Shown: positions 1 to 9,275, numbered from the stretch's first letter. The stretch: 64,000 nucleotides of DNA from Dysgonomonas hofstadii (GCF_014196915.1 NZ_JACIEP010000003.1:248001-312000); one strand, 5' to 3'. The notes: generated by a model not told the origin, from the sequence alone. A program made the numbers and translations.

Positions 1-1
1 G

Positions 2-970
2 GCCCAATTGCAAAAAGACGCGCAGGACCTGACTACCGAATATACCCGGAACGAACTGGAAATATCAATTACTCAGGCTTATCTGCAAATACTTTACAGC
101 AGGGAATCTATCAAAAACAATGAGAATATACTGGCTTCGTCAGAAGAGCAGCTAAAACAGACCAAAGATTTTCTTGATGCGGGTAGTATAACCCGTAGTG
201 AATATGCACAGGTAGAAGCGCAATACAGTTCAGACAAATACAATCTGATACAAGCGCAAAGTTCGTATGATAATTACAAATTGCAATTGAAATTGTTACT
301 TGAATTGGATTATGACAAAGATATAGACCTGGAGTTCCCTGTCATTGATGATAACGATGTTTTACAGTTCATTCCTTCAAAATATGAGGTGTATAAACGA
401 GCTTTAGCTATCATGCCGGAAGTTGCCAATAGCAAATTGAATATACAGATCGCTGATCTGAATAAAAAGAATGCCAAAGCCGGTTACCTGCCGACAGTAT
501 CGCTGACAGGAAGCCTTGGAACAGGGAATATATTCAACAATTCACCTTCATTCGGCACACAGATCAATCATAATTTTAATCAAAGTATAGGTGTTACTGT
601 AAGTATTCCTATATTCGACAATAAGAGTAACAGTTCGAATGTAAAAAGAGCCGATTTACAGATACAAACAGCCCAATTAGATTTATTGGATACCGAAAAA
701 ACGTTGCAGCGTACTATCGAAAGCCTGTACCAGGATGCCGTATCGGGGCAAAGCAAATATAATGCGGCTAAGGACAAGCTTAATTCGGCCCTACTTAGCT
801 ATGAACTTGTGCAGGAACAATACGCCCTCGGCATGCGCAATACAGTGGAATTGACTACCGAGAAAAATAATTATGCCAATGCGCTTCAGGATCTGTTGCA
901 AGCTAAATATACAGCACTGATTAGTGTGAAGTTATTGAATTTCTATCAAGGACAAGATATTACTTTATAA
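2..970 (+). CDS. TolC-family outer-membrane efflux protein (5' end outside window)
   Basis: This is the C-terminal part of a TolC-like outer-membrane factor, the trimeric exit duct of a tripartite exporter. The frame is already open at the window edge, so the true start lies upstream and the TTG at 8 is internal. About 320 residues are visible, against roughly 430-490 for a whole family member. They show the long amphipathic coiled-coil helices of OEP repeats (for example residues rich in QA, EQ and LL around SEEQLKQTKDFLDAG) and a beta-strand stretch with GSLGTGNIF and IGVTVSIPIFDN, typical of the second barrel segment. The adaptor gene follows 11 bp downstream, then an ABC ATPase and permease, so it most likely forms the outer-membrane part of a MacAB-TolC-type pump. 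The family call is firm; the substrate is unknown. Confidence 0.93.
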   Translation, partial: AQLQKDAQDLTTEYTRNELEISITQAYLQILYSRESIKNNENILASSEEQLKQTKDFLDAGSITRSEYAQVEAQYSSDKYNLIQAQSSYDNYKLQLKLLLELDYDKDIDLEFPVIDDNDVLQFIPSKYEVYKRALAIMPEVANSKLNIQIADLNKKNAKAGYLPTVSLTGSLGTGNIFNNSPSFGTQINHNFNQSIGVTVSIPIFDNKSNSSNVKRADLQIQTAQLDLLDTEKTLQRTIESLYQDAVSGQSKYNAAKDKLNSALLSYELVQEQYALGMRNTVELTTEKNNYANALQDLLQAKYTALISVKLLNFYQGQDITL

Positions 971-981
971 AGAATAAGGAG

Positions 982-2199
982 ATGAATAAAAAAGTAAAAA
1001 AATACCTGATCATTATTGCTTCGGTGGTTATCGTTGCAGCTCTGGCGTACTGGCTATTGCCGTCGAATAGAAAAACATCTATTACTTTAACAACAGCTAA
1101 AGTTGAAAAGGGTAATATCTCAACATCGGTCACAGCTACAGGGACAGTAGAACCCATAACACTAGTCGAAGTAGGTACACAGGTTTCGGGTGTTATATCT
1201 AAAATATATGTCGATTTCAATTCGGAAGTAAAGGCCGGACAAATACTTGCCGAACTGGATAAGAGACTTTTATCTTCGGAATTGGAAAATGCGAATGCGA
1301 CCCTTCAGTCAAGACAAGTGGATCTTGATCTGCAGAAAAAGAATTACGATCGGCAGAAAATGCTTTGGGAAAAACAAGCGATAAGTAAGGTTGATTGGGA
1401 AAATGCCGAATCCACTTATAAAACCGCACAGCTTGCGGTTACTTCATCCAGAGCAGCTGTGTTGAAAGCGGAAACAAATCTGGGGTATGCAACCATTACT
1501 TCTACGATTGACGGAGTAGTAGTGTCAAGAGCCGTAGAGGAAGGACAGACTGTTGCCGCATCGTTCAGTACTCCTACCCTTTTCACTATTGCCAACGACC
1601 TGACTAAAATGCGTGTGATTGCCAATGTGGACGAAGCCGATATAGGTGGAGTGAAAGAAGGACAACGTGTTTCCTTTAATGTTGATGCTTTTCCCGATGA
1701 CCAATTCGAAGGAAAAGTTGTGCAAGTAAGACTGGAAGCGACAACGACATCTAATGTAGTAACATATGAAGTAGTGATTGATGCTCCCAATCCCGATCTG
1801 AAACTTAAACCCGGGCTTACCGCCAATGTATATATTTATACGCTCGAAGAAAATGATGTGCTGACTGTTCCTTCCAAAGCCTTGCGTTTTAATCCAGATC
1901 CTGATATAATAAAACAAATAGAAGGGTTAAGTATGGATGATAAACCTGCTGCTATAAACCCTGATGAGAAGAATAAAAAGGTAGTTTGGGTCAAATCCGG
2001 GAATGTTATTACAGCGAAACAGATCACTACCGGAGTTACCGATGGGGTAAATATTGAAATTAAAGATGGTATTGCTGCCGGAGAAGAGGTCGTGACAGGC
2101 ATTGCTCAAAAAACAGATAGCCCTGCACCTGAAGCAAACGGATCGAACGGAGAATCAAGCCCGTTCATGCCTCAGCGTCCCGGTGCGAAAAAGAAATAA
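982..2199 (+). CDS. Periplasmic adaptor subunit, MacA/HlyD family
   Basis: This is a membrane-fusion protein of 405 residues linking an inner-membrane ABC transporter to TolC. It starts with a basic n-region and one membrane anchor (about residues 7-26, LIIIASVVIVAALAYWLL). A lipoyl/barrel-sandwich half follows (VEVGTQVSGVISKIYVDFN, then AGQILAEL), then a coiled-coil hairpin (about 95-165), the second lipoyl half (TSTIDGVVVSRAVEEGQTV), a beta-barrel domain and a membrane-proximal domain. The C-terminus is low-complexity and basic (SPFMPQRPGAKKK). It lies 11 bp after the TolC-like gene and 112 bp before the ABC ATPase. MacA is the closest well-known relative because the partner is an ABC rather than an RND pump. 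The substrate cannot be read from the sequence. Confidence 0.93.
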   Translation: MNKKVKKYLIIIASVVIVAALAYWLLPSNRKTSITLTTAKVEKGNISTSVTATGTVEPITLVEVGTQVSGVISKIYVDFNSEVKAGQILAELDKRLLSSELENANATLQSRQVDLDLQKKNYDRQKMLWEKQAISKVDWENAESTYKTAQLAVTSSRAAVLKAETNLGYATITSTIDGVVVSRAVEEGQTVAASFSTPTLFTIANDLTKMRVIANVDEADIGGVKEGQRVSFNVDAFPDDQFEGKVVQVRLEATTTSNVVTYEVVIDAPNPDLKLKPGLTANVYIYTLEENDVLTVPSKALRFNPDPDIIKQIEGLSMDDKPAAINPDEKNKKVVWVKSGNVITAKQITTGVTDGVNIEIKDGIAAGEEVVTGIAQKTDSPAPEANGSNGESSPFMPQRPGAKKK

Positions 2200-2215
2200 A
2201 TATACTGTGTTTTTT

Positions 2216-2304
2216 ACTGAGAAAATACTGGTAAGGTGCCCGTTAGTATTACAAATCCCTTATTCATAACTGCAATAACCCAACCGAACCGGTATTTTCT
2301 CAGT
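2216..2304. repeat. 17-bp inverted repeat flanking the adaptor/ATPase gap
   Basis: Arms at 2216-2232 and 2288-2304 are complementary at 16 of 17 positions (actgagaaaatactggt against accggtattttctcagt), with 55 bp between them. The whole pair lies in the 112-bp gap between the adaptor and ATPase genes. It could fold in the mRNA as a processing or attenuation hairpin, or be the ends of a small mobile repeat. No T-run follows, so a classical terminator is unlikely. Confidence 0.6.
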
Positions 2305-2311
2305 TTCACTA

Positions 2312-3067
2312 ATGATACACGATATGACAAAGGAAATAATACGGGTAGAAAATATAAAACGAGACTATGTAGTTGGTGAAGAAGTCGTGCATGCCCTGCG
2401 TGGTGTCGACTTTACCATACATGAAGGCGAGTTTGTAACCATTATGGGAACAAGCGGCTCGGGGAAATCTACCTTATTAAATATTATAGGATGCCTTGAT
2501 ACTCCTACTGAAGGTGAATATTTTCTTGACGGGACATCTGTCCGCAAAATGGGGAAGAACGACAGGGCTACTTTGCGCAACCGCAAAATAGGTTTTATAT
2601 TTCAGTCATATAACCTGTTAGCAAAGACAACAGCTGTGGAAAATGTTGAGTTACCATTAATGTATAATCCCGATATATCATCAAAGGAACGACACGAAAG
2701 AGCTATTAAAGCATTGCAGGATGTAGGTTTGGGCGACAGGTTGAATCACAAGTCGAACCAAATGTCGGGAGGCCAGATGCAACGTGTGGCCATAGCCCGG
2801 GCTTTGGTAAACGAGCCTGTGATTATTCTGGCCGACGAAGCTACAGGGAATCTCGACACTCGTACGTCGTTCGAAATATTGTCGTTAATGCAACGTCTGC
2901 ATGCGGAAGGCCGCACCATTATATTTGTTACTCACAATCCTGAAATATCTGCATTCAGCAGTCGCAATATAGTTATTCGCGATGGGCGTATTAAGGAGGA
3001 TAAGGTGAATAATAATATCCAATCGGCCAAAGAATATCTGGCAAAACTACCTAAGGAAGATAATTAA
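2312..3067 (+). CDS. ABC transporter ATP-binding protein, MacB/LolD type
   Basis: This is the nucleotide-binding subunit (251 aa) of an ABC exporter of the LolD/MacB class. All core motifs are visible: Walker [12 protein letters not shown], the Q-loop ([13 protein letters not shown]), signature [15 protein letters not shown], Walker [14 protein letters not shown], and the H-loop histidine (FVTHNPE). The family's usual length is 220-250 aa, so it is complete. ATG codons at 2312 and 2324 are both possible starts; conservation normally begins at the second ([11 protein letters not shown]). The permease gene follows 41 bp downstream. In E. coli MacB, ATPase and permease are one polypeptide; here they are separate genes, as is common in Bacteroidota. 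It should act at the inner face of the cytoplasmic membrane. Confidence 0.96.
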   Translation: MIHDMTKEIIRVENIKRDYVVGEEVVHALRGVDFTIHEGEFVTIMGTSGSGKSTLLNIIGCLDTPTEGEYFLDGTSVRKMGKNDRATLRNRKIGFIFQSYNLLAKTTAVENVELPLMYNPDISSKERHERAIKALQDVGLGDRLNHKSNQMSGGQMQRVAIARALVNEPVIILADEATGNLDTRTSFEILSLMQRLHAEGRTIIFVTHNPEISAFSSRNIVIRDGRIKEDKVNNNIQSAKEYLAKLPKEDN

Positions 3068-3108
3068 AAAGCAGTCGGTGAAGTCACGGAGTTAAAGTAG
3101 TAAGAATA

Positions 3109-4329
3109 ATGAATATAACTAATCTGTTCAAAATAGCACTCAAAGCCCTTAGTGGTAATAAATTCAGAGGATTTCTTACCATGCTGGGAATTATCATAGG
3201 GGTGGCTGCCGTTATCTGTATGCTCGCCATAGGCCAAGGTTCTAAAAAGAGTATACAAGACCAGATATCTACCATGGGTTCAAATATGATAAACATACGC
3301 CCCGGAACAGGCCAGTTTGGAGGAGTACGCCAAAGTTCATCGAGTATGCAGACTCTCAAGCTTGAAGATTATGAGGCCATTGTAAACAATGCAGAGTATA
3401 TTACCGCCGCAACACCCGAAGTGCAATCTTCGGGACAGGTGATCTTTGGGGCAAATAATGCACCGACTTCCATTTACGGAGCCAATCCGTCTTATCTCGA
3501 TATACGTAAATATAGCATTGCACAAGGTGAAATGTTTGATGAACAGGATGTAAAAACATCGGCTAAAGTATGTATCATTGGACAAACTGTTGTAGAAAAC
3601 CTGTTCACTAATGGAGAAGACCCCGTGGGACAAACAATCCGTTTCAATAAAATACCGTTCAGAGTAATCGGGGTATTGACATCTAAGGGAGATAACACAA
3701 TGGGTATGGACCAGGACGATCTGGTGATTGCACCCTATACTACTGTGCAGAAACGTATTCTGGCCATTACATACATACAATCTATAGCAGTTTCGGCCGT
3801 AACGGAAGATGCTACAGAAGATGCCATAGCCAGTATTGAAAGTATTCTTCGCCAGCAGCATAAGATAGGACCTAACGATGAAGATGATTTCAATGTACGA
3901 TCCCAGAAGGAACTTATCTCAATGATGAGTTCTACTACCGATATGATGACAGTCCTGTTAGCTTGTATAGCCGGGATATCACTTCTTGTAGGTGGGATTG
4001 GCATCATGAATATAATGTATGTATCTGTAACCGAACGCACAAGAGAAATTGGTCTGCGTATGTCTATCGGGGCAAAAGGGATAGATATACTAATGCAGTT
4101 CCTTATCGAAGCTATTCTGTTGAGTGTGACAGGTGGTATTATCGGAGTAATATTGGGAGTAGGCAGTTCTTATGTAGTTAATAAAGTTTTGGCATGGCCT
4201 ATCGACATACAGGTGTATACCATTGCTTTATCATTTATTGTATGTACGGCGACAGGTATATTCTTCGGCTGGTATCCTGCAAAGAAAGCGGCGAAACTGG
4301 ATCCGATAGAAGCTTTGAGATATGAGTGA
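3109..4329 (+). CDS. ABC transporter permease, FtsX/MacB type
   Basis: This is the membrane subunit of the same exporter, 406 aa. The N-terminus has one membrane segment (about residues 21-43, FLTMLGIIIGVAAVICMLAIG). A periplasmic MacB_PCD domain of roughly 220 residues follows (SSMQTLKLEDYEAI onward). The C-terminal FtsX domain has three more segments (TVLLACIAGISLLVGGIGIM, FLIEAILLSVTGGIIGVIL, YTIALSFIVCTATGIFFGW). The TERTREIGLRMSIGAK motif in the cytoplasmic loop is the hallmark of this family. It ends with the usual LDPIEALRYE tail. With the preceding ATPase, adaptor and TolC-like genes it makes a complete mechanotransmission-type pump. Confidence 0.96.
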   Translation: MNITNLFKIALKALSGNKFRGFLTMLGIIIGVAAVICMLAIGQGSKKSIQDQISTMGSNMINIRPGTGQFGGVRQSSSSMQTLKLEDYEAIVNNAEYITAATPEVQSSGQVIFGANNAPTSIYGANPSYLDIRKYSIAQGEMFDEQDVKTSAKVCIIGQTVVENLFTNGEDPVGQTIRFNKIPFRVIGVLTSKGDNTMGMDQDDLVIAPYTTVQKRILAITYIQSIAVSAVTEDATEDAIASIESILRQQHKIGPNDEDDFNVRSQKELISMMSSTTDMMTVLLACIAGISLLVGGIGIMNIMYVSVTERTREIGLRMSIGAKGIDILMQFLIEAILLSVTGGIIGVILGVGSSYVVNKVLAWPIDIQVYTIALSFIVCTATGIFFGWYPAKKAAKLDPIEALRYE

Positions 4330-4332
4330 TAA

Positions 4333-4413
4333 AAAATTATAAATTATAAGTTATGAGTTATAAATGAAAAAAGTGAAGAATGCGACAAATCACAGCTTAT
4401 AACTTATAACTCT
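4333..4413. repeat. AT-rich inverted repeat of the TTATAACTTATAACTC type
   Basis: The gap after the permease gene contains tataagttatgagttataa followed about 40 bp later by its near-complement cttataacttataactc. The same wording recurs at 15142-15170 and, inverted, at 27137-27167. It therefore looks like a dispersed intergenic repeat and not a gene-specific signal. Confidence 0.55.
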
Positions 4414-4418
4414 TTTCT

Positions 4419-4426
4419 TACCTTTG
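4419..4426 (+). promoter_or_regulatory. Bacteroidota -7 box upstream of the histidine kinase gene
   Basis: TACCTTTG matches the TAnnTTTG consensus of the Bacteroides housekeeping sigma factor, 20 bp before the ATG at 4446. No good TTTG -33 element is seen at the usual 19-bp spacing, so the call rests on the -7 box and position. It would make the two-component genes separately transcribable from the transporter. Confidence 0.4.
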
Positions 4427-4445
4427 TTATACGATTCGATTGATT

Positions 4446-5552
4446 ATGAAAAACTTTATCAAGATATTTCCGCATATAATTATCTGGGCCATTATTCTCA
4501 TTGTGCCTGTATATCTCATTTCCAGAGAGGGAACTATAGATTATAAGCCGTATTTGAATTATGTATTGCAGATAGGGGTGTTTGTGATTTTGTTCTATGC
4601 GAATTATTTATATCTGATTGATAAATTCTTCTTTAATAAGAAATTTCTTCTGTACATATTAATTAATATAGGTCTTATTGTAGTTTCTGTAATTATTCGC
4701 TATTATATATCCGAATCGATGCGCCCTATTCCTATGGATATGCCTGGAATGGATATAAGAATAGATGATATGAATATGGAAGGCCGTCCTCCTAAATTTG
4801 AAGGTCATCGCCGTCCGGTAGGACCTCCTTTCTTTATGCGGATGATATTCGATTATGTTTCTATTATCTTCGTCATAGGGCTAAGTGTGGCCATTAAAAC
4901 GACAGCCCGCTGGTACAGGGATTCAATCAATCTGGAACAAGCGAAAACTGTGCAGCTGGAAGCAGATCTCAGAAATCTAAAAAGTCAGTTGAATCCGCAT
5001 TTCCTGTTCAATACACTTAATAATATATATTCGCTTATAGCTGTTAATCAGGATCGTGCACAAGAAGCTATTCATCGGTTGAGTAATCTTCTCCGGTATG
5101 TGATGTATGATAATAATGAAAAATTTGTACCGATGGACAAGGAACTGGAATTCACCCGTAACTATATTGACCTGATGAAACTTCGCCTTAGTCCCGAGGT
5201 TAAACTAAATGTCACTATTGATGGCAATGGCAGCAGGGATCTGATTGCTTCACTTATGTTTATGACACTGATTGAGAATGCATTTAAGCATGGTATCAAT
5301 AGCGGGAAAGACAGTTTTATTAATATAAGTATACTGGTAGACTCAGGGAAAGGGGTTCTCTGCACTGTTGAAAACAGTACATTTGAAAAAGAAAAAAATA
5401 TGGAGTCACGCACAGGTATTGGTCTGACCAATTTATCCAAAAGGCTCGAACTATTATATCCCGACAAATATGAATTTGTTACAGAAAAGCGGATTGATAG
5501 CTTTTTTGCCTTATTAAGGATAGATTTCGGTAAACAAAAAGAATTGTCATGA
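4446..5552 (+). CDS. Sensor histidine kinase, LytS/YehU (HisKA_7TM-less) family
   Basis: This is a membrane-bound sensor kinase of 368 aa when started at the ATG at 4446; an upstream TTG at 4440 adds only two residues. Four hydrophobic segments lie in the first ~155 residues. The second pair is separated by a proline- and methionine-rich loop (MRPIPMDMPGMDIR and PPKFEGHRRPVGPPFF). A short coiled coil leads to the His_kinase domain with the phospho-acceptor motif LNPHFLFNTLNN (His about residue 185), followed by a HATPase_c domain (LIENAFKHGIN, then GIGLTNLSKRLELLY). The response-regulator gene overlaps the stop by 4 bp (ATGA), so the two are translationally coupled. The Met/Pro/His-rich loop could bind a ligand such as a metal, but that is a guess. 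Context suggests control of the upstream exporter. Confidence 0.93.
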   Translation: MKNFIKIFPHIIIWAIILIVPVYLISREGTIDYKPYLNYVLQIGVFVILFYANYLYLIDKFFFNKKFLLYILINIGLIVVSVIIRYYISESMRPIPMDMPGMDIRIDDMNMEGRPPKFEGHRRPVGPPFFMRMIFDYVSIIFVIGLSVAIKTTARWYRDSINLEQAKTVQLEADLRNLKSQLNPHFLFNTLNNIYSLIAVNQDRAQEAIHRLSNLLRYVMYDNNEKFVPMDKELEFTRNYIDLMKLRLSPEVKLNVTIDGNGSRDLIASLMFMTLIENAFKHGINSGKDSFINISILVDSGKGVLCTVENSTFEKEKNMESRTGIGLTNLSKRLELLYPDKYEFVTEKRIDSFFALLRIDFGKQKELS

Positions 5553-6271
5553 AACTGAAATGCATAATTATAGATGATGAACCTCTGGCCATTGACCTGT
5601 TGAGAACCTATGTGGACAGAACTCCCTATCTGGAACTGGTCGCCACTTTCAATAATGCGCCGTCAGCAATGGAAGCCATAGGCAGCAATCATGTCGATAT
5701 CTTATTTCTCGATATAAATATGCCCCAGATTACAGGCCTGGAATTTTCAAGAACCATCCCCTCCTCCACCCGGATAATATTCACTACAGCCTATGATCAG
5801 TATGCTGTGGAAGGCTTCAGGCTCAACGCACTCGATTATTTGCTGAAGCCGATCAATTATACTGAATTTTTGCAAGCTGCAAACAAGGCTTTGGAATGGT
5901 TTAAATTAACATCTGAAAAGAATAGCACGGACGAAAATACAATATCAGGCTCCAGTATCTTTATTAAATCGGGATACCGGATTGAAAAAGTAGATTTTGA
6001 AAACATTCTATATATCGAAAATCAAAAAGATTACGTAAAATTTCATCTGGAGAATGAAAAAGAGCCGGTCAGTTCTCTTATGAGTATGCAATCACTGGAA
6101 GAGAAACTGCCTTCAAAGCTTTTTATGAGGGTACACCGTTCATTTATTGTTAATCTGGATAAGATTAAGACCATTGAGCGTAACTGCATCGTTTTTGGCA
6201 AAGAATATATCCCTGTATCTGAATCTTATAAAGCTAAATTTATGGAATTTCTGAATAAGAATTTCTTTTAA
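5549..6271 (+). CDS. LytTR-family response regulator
   Basis: This is a cytoplasmic DNA-binding response regulator of 240 aa. The N-terminal receiver has the acidic pair in IIIDDEP (residues 9-10), the phospho-acceptor Asp about residue 55 in ILFLDINMPQITG, the conserved Thr in IIFTTAYDQYA and the Lys in LDYLLKPIN. The C-terminal LytTR domain (about 135-238) has the usual YIENQKDYVKFHL, MSMQSLEEKLP and FMRVHRSFIVNLDKI motifs. It overlaps the kinase gene by 4 bp and is certainly its partner. LytTR proteins bind short direct repeats near promoters; I could not pick out a convincing pair here. A role in autoregulation of the neighbouring ABC exporter is inference from position. Confidence 0.95.
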   Translation: MKLKCIIIDDEPLAIDLLRTYVDRTPYLELVATFNNAPSAMEAIGSNHVDILFLDINMPQITGLEFSRTIPSSTRIIFTTAYDQYAVEGFRLNALDYLLKPINYTEFLQAANKALEWFKLTSEKNSTDENTISGSSIFIKSGYRIEKVDFENILYIENQKDYVKFHLENEKEPVSSLMSMQSLEEKLPSKLFMRVHRSFIVNLDKIKTIERNCIVFGKEYIPVSESYKAKFMEFLNKNFF

Positions 6272-6345
6272 AATTTCTGTCTGCGACTTCTGTTTTTTCT
6301 AATTTATGCCAATTAGCAGTTGAAATTATTATAATTGTAAAAAAT

Positions 6346-6735
6346 AATCGTTCAATATTACTAATGCGCCATCGAAGATTGCTTGTGTTCCTTTTGCCCA
6401 AAGCCGCAAAAGGAACCAAAAACGCTTTTGCGCCATCTTCTTCCGACGGATGCCCCGTACGCTCAGCTAATGGCGCTGGCTGACGCACGATAAGGCTGAT
6501 TAGAAGAAACTCTCGGGCGCATTGCGGCTCCGGCATCATGTCCGCAGCAGGGGCACCCACCCTGCGAAAGCAGCGTGAAACTAAATACTGTCTGAGCCGA
6601 AGGCGAGTTTATTTAGTTTAGTCGCTGAGCAGATGGTGGGTCTGTGAGGACTGCAGCCTTGATTTTTTGTAACTTTTGTATCAAGACAAAAGTTGAGAAA
6701 ACAAGCCGGCAGGCGCATTAGTAAAATGAACGATT
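6346..6735. mobile_element. ~390-bp MITE-like intergenic element with terminal inverted repeats
   Basis: The ends at 6346-6370 (aatcgttcaatattactaatgcgcc) and 6712-6735 are inverted copies differing by one mismatch and one missing base. Between them the sequence is clearly more GC-rich than its surroundings. It contains the phrase ttgcccaaagccgcaaaagg, which I recall as common in Bacteroidota intergenic repeats, and a small hairpin cttttgtatcaagacaaaag near 6674. No transposase and no credible reading frame is present. It fills most of the 607-bp gap between the response regulator and the GH20 gene. A non-autonomous mobile element is the best guess. Confidence 0.55.
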
Positions 6736-6831
6736 AAAGTTTACTACTGATTCGCATATTTTATTAAAAGTACATTAATCTCATCAGATGTTAATTAACG
6801 TTTTTCGTACATTTACAATATTAACAATTCT

Positions 6832-6839
6832 TATATTTG
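6832..6839 (+). promoter_or_regulatory. -7 box upstream of the GH20 gene
   Basis: TATATTTG fits TAnnTTTG and lies 39 bp before the ATG at 6879, which would give a leader of about 33 nt. The -33 region is poor (no TTTG at 19-bp spacing). Position and exact -7 match make it the likely promoter. Confidence 0.5.
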
Positions 6840-6878
6840 TTATACGAAAGAAAATCTATAAATTAAATCAATGTGCTG

Positions 6879-9275
6879 ATGAAAAAATTATTCCCCTCTA
6901 TTTTGCTGACAACAACTATGTTAGTAGCATGTGGCGGACAAGAGAAAGTTGTTGAAAAACCTTATAACAAAGGAATAAACATCACTCCCCTACCGGCCGA
7001 ACTACTCCAAAAGGAAGACACATTCAAATTATCGAAAAGCATAGTTTTTGTAGCCGATAATGTCACAACAGAAAAGGTAGCGGTTTATTTTGCTGCAAAA
7101 ATTAGAAACTCTACCGGTTATGACCTTAAAATCGAAAAAGTAAAACCTGCTATCGGATATATCAATCTGGAACTTACTCAGGATCCAGATATAAATGAAG
7201 AAGGTTATTTATTAGATGTTTCCAAAGACGGAATAGATATAAAGGCGAAAACTGCCAATGGAGTATTTTATGGCATGCAAACAGTGATGCAACTATTTCC
7301 GGCAGAAATAGAAAGTCCTGTTATCGTTAAAAATATAGCATGGCAGGCATCAGGCGTGACAATTAAAGACGAACCACGTTTCAAATACCGGGGGATGCAT
7401 CTCGATGTATGCCGTCATTTCGCGAGTGTAGAATTTATTAAAAAGCAGCTGGATGTACTGGCAATGTTCAAGATCAACAAATTTCACTGGCATCTGACCG
7501 AAGATCAGGGCTGGCGTATCGAAATAAAGAAATACCCTAAGCTTACCGAAAAAGGAGCTGTGCGCACCGAAGGAGAAGGTAACACTTATGGTCCTTTCTA
7601 TTATACTCAGGATGAAGTAAAAGATGTGGTAGCTTATGCCAAAGAACGATTTATAGAAGTAATACCTGAAATAGAACTTCCCGGTCATGCCGTAGCCGCT
7701 ATTCATGCCTATCCCGAGTTATCGTGTACTGGTAAAGAAATAGATGTCAGAAACTACTGGGGAGTTGCCAATGATGTATTTTGTGCTGGTAATGATAGTG
7801 TATTTCAGTTCCTCGAAGATGTGATTGCCGAAGTTATTCCCTTGTTCGAAAGTGATTATATCCATATCGGAGGGGATGAATGTCCTAAAGACCGTTGGAA
7901 AGTATGCCCTAAATGCCAGGCCCGCATCAAGGATCTTGGCTTGAAGGCAGAGAAAGGGCATTCTGCTGAAGAAAAACTTCAAAGTTATTTCGTACAGCGT
8001 ATAGGTAAATTCTTAGAACAGCATAATAAAAAAATGATTGGTTGGGATGAAATACTGGAAGGTGGCCTTGCTCCTAGTGCGACAGTTATGAGCTGGCGTG
8101 GTGAAGAAGGCGGAATTGCTTCTGCCAATATGGGGCACGATGTGATTATGACTCCGGGTGCCTGGTTGTATCTCGATAAATACCAGGGAGACTCTAAGCT
8201 TCAGCCTGTAACTATCGGAGGATACCTCACTTTGAAGAAAGTGTATGGATATGAACCTGTACCTGAAAAAATAGCAGAAGATAAGAAACACCATATATTG
8301 GGAGCGCAGGCTAATGTATGGAGAGAATATAAATACACAGATGAGGGAACAGAAAACGATATATATCCCCGCATTATTGCTCTGGCCGAACTGAACTGGA
8401 CTCCCAAAGAAAAAAAGGATTATAATGATTTTGAACGCCGGATCGGCAATCAACGAGTAAGACTGGATATGCATGGCATCAATTATTATATACCAATGCC
8501 GGAGGACAAAGGCGCTTTCACTGTAAATTATTGGGGAGACTCTGTCAGTGCGCCGGCATCCTGCAATTTTGTAGCGTTTATTGATAAAGCCACACTTGAA
8601 TTTAAAATAACGGAGCCTGCAAAAATAGTTTACACTACCGATGGTAGCGAACCTACACTAACGTCGGCGATATATAATAACGCTCTTACATTTACTGAAA
8701 ATACGACATTGAAACTCCGTTCGGTGTTATTATCGGAGAAGATGAGCCCTGTGCGTACAATCACTATAGAAAAACAAACTTATGCGCCTGCCGTGGAAAA
8801 GACAGAAGGTACACAGCCCGGACTTAAAGCCGAATATTATAAAGGTATGTGCCTTACAGTAGCAGGACTCGAAGGTAAAACTCCGGATGAAACAGAACAG
8901 GTAGCCACGCCACAAAATGGCAAGTACCGGGTAATGAATTATTCTGAAATTTATCCTGAAGATTATTGCTCTACTGTTCTTACAGGCTATATAAATATAC
9001 CGGAAGACGACATATATTATTTTAATACTGACAGTGAACTATGGCTGGATAATAAATACCTGATATCTAACGAAAAGGATAATAATGGCACCGCCCGTCG
9101 TTTTTCCCGTAGCGATAAATCGATTGCACTGGCAAAAGGAGCTCATGCTATAAAGATTGTAAGGCTTGGTGCTATATTTGGCGGATGGCCTACTCAATGG
9201 GAAAATGTCACGGTATGGATGCGTAAAGCTGAAGAACCTGTATTTACACTTCTTGATGAATCTTATTTTAAGTAA
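6879..9275 (+). CDS. Beta-N-acetylhexosaminidase lipoprotein (GH20) with PA14 domain
   Basis: This is an outer-membrane or periplasmic lipoprotein of 798 aa that removes terminal GlcNAc/GalNAc from glycans. ATG 6879 is preferred over GTG 6873 because it gives a clean type II signal peptide with lipobox LVAC (Cys18). The GH20b N-terminal domain spans about 30-165. The catalytic barrel spans about 165-510, with the substrate-assisted catalytic pair Asp333-Glu334 in HIGGDECP, plus KFHWHLTEDQGWRIE and VMSWRG. Then come a chitobiase C-terminal domain (about 555-635, IVYTTDGSEPT) and a PA14-like domain (about 647-795, GLKAEYYKG). PA14 probably binds carbohydrate. It stands alone, convergent with hexokinase and sharing its terminator. 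Substrates could be chitin fragments, host glycans or muropeptide-derived GlcNAc. Confidence 0.94.
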   Translation: MKKLFPSILLTTTMLVACGGQEKVVEKPYNKGINITPLPAELLQKEDTFKLSKSIVFVADNVTTEKVAVYFAAKIRNSTGYDLKIEKVKPAIGYINLELTQDPDINEEGYLLDVSKDGIDIKAKTANGVFYGMQTVMQLFPAEIESPVIVKNIAWQASGVTIKDEPRFKYRGMHLDVCRHFASVEFIKKQLDVLAMFKINKFHWHLTEDQGWRIEIKKYPKLTEKGAVRTEGEGNTYGPFYYTQDEVKDVVAYAKERFIEVIPEIELPGHAVAAIHAYPELSCTGKEIDVRNYWGVANDVFCAGNDSVFQFLEDVIAEVIPLFESDYIHIGGDECPKDRWKVCPKCQARIKDLGLKAEKGHSAEEKLQSYFVQRIGKFLEQHNKKMIGWDEILEGGLAPSATVMSWRGEEGGIASANMGHDVIMTPGAWLYLDKYQGDSKLQPVTIGGYLTLKKVYGYEPVPEKIAEDKKHHILGAQANVWREYKYTDEGTENDIYPRIIALAELNWTPKEKKDYNDFERRIGNQRVRLDMHGINYYIPMPEDKGAFTVNYWGDSVSAPASCNFVAFIDKATLEFKITEPAKIVYTTDGSEPTLTSAIYNNALTFTENTTLKLRSVLLSEKMSPVRTITIEKQTYAPAVEKTEGTQPGLKAEYYKGMCLTVAGLEGKTPDETEQVATPQNGKYRVMNYSEIYPEDYCSTVLTGYINIPEDDIYYFNTDSELWLDNKYLISNEKDNNGTARRFSRSDKSIALAKGAHAIKIVRLGAIFGGWPTQWENVTVWMRKAEEPVFTLLDESYFK

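Noticed and set aside
6240-6560. 106-aa minus-strand open frame after the response regulator
   Set aside because: It runs through the repeat element with terminal inverted repeats and out into AT-rich DNA; the translation has no domain and such spurious frames are typical of this repeat type.
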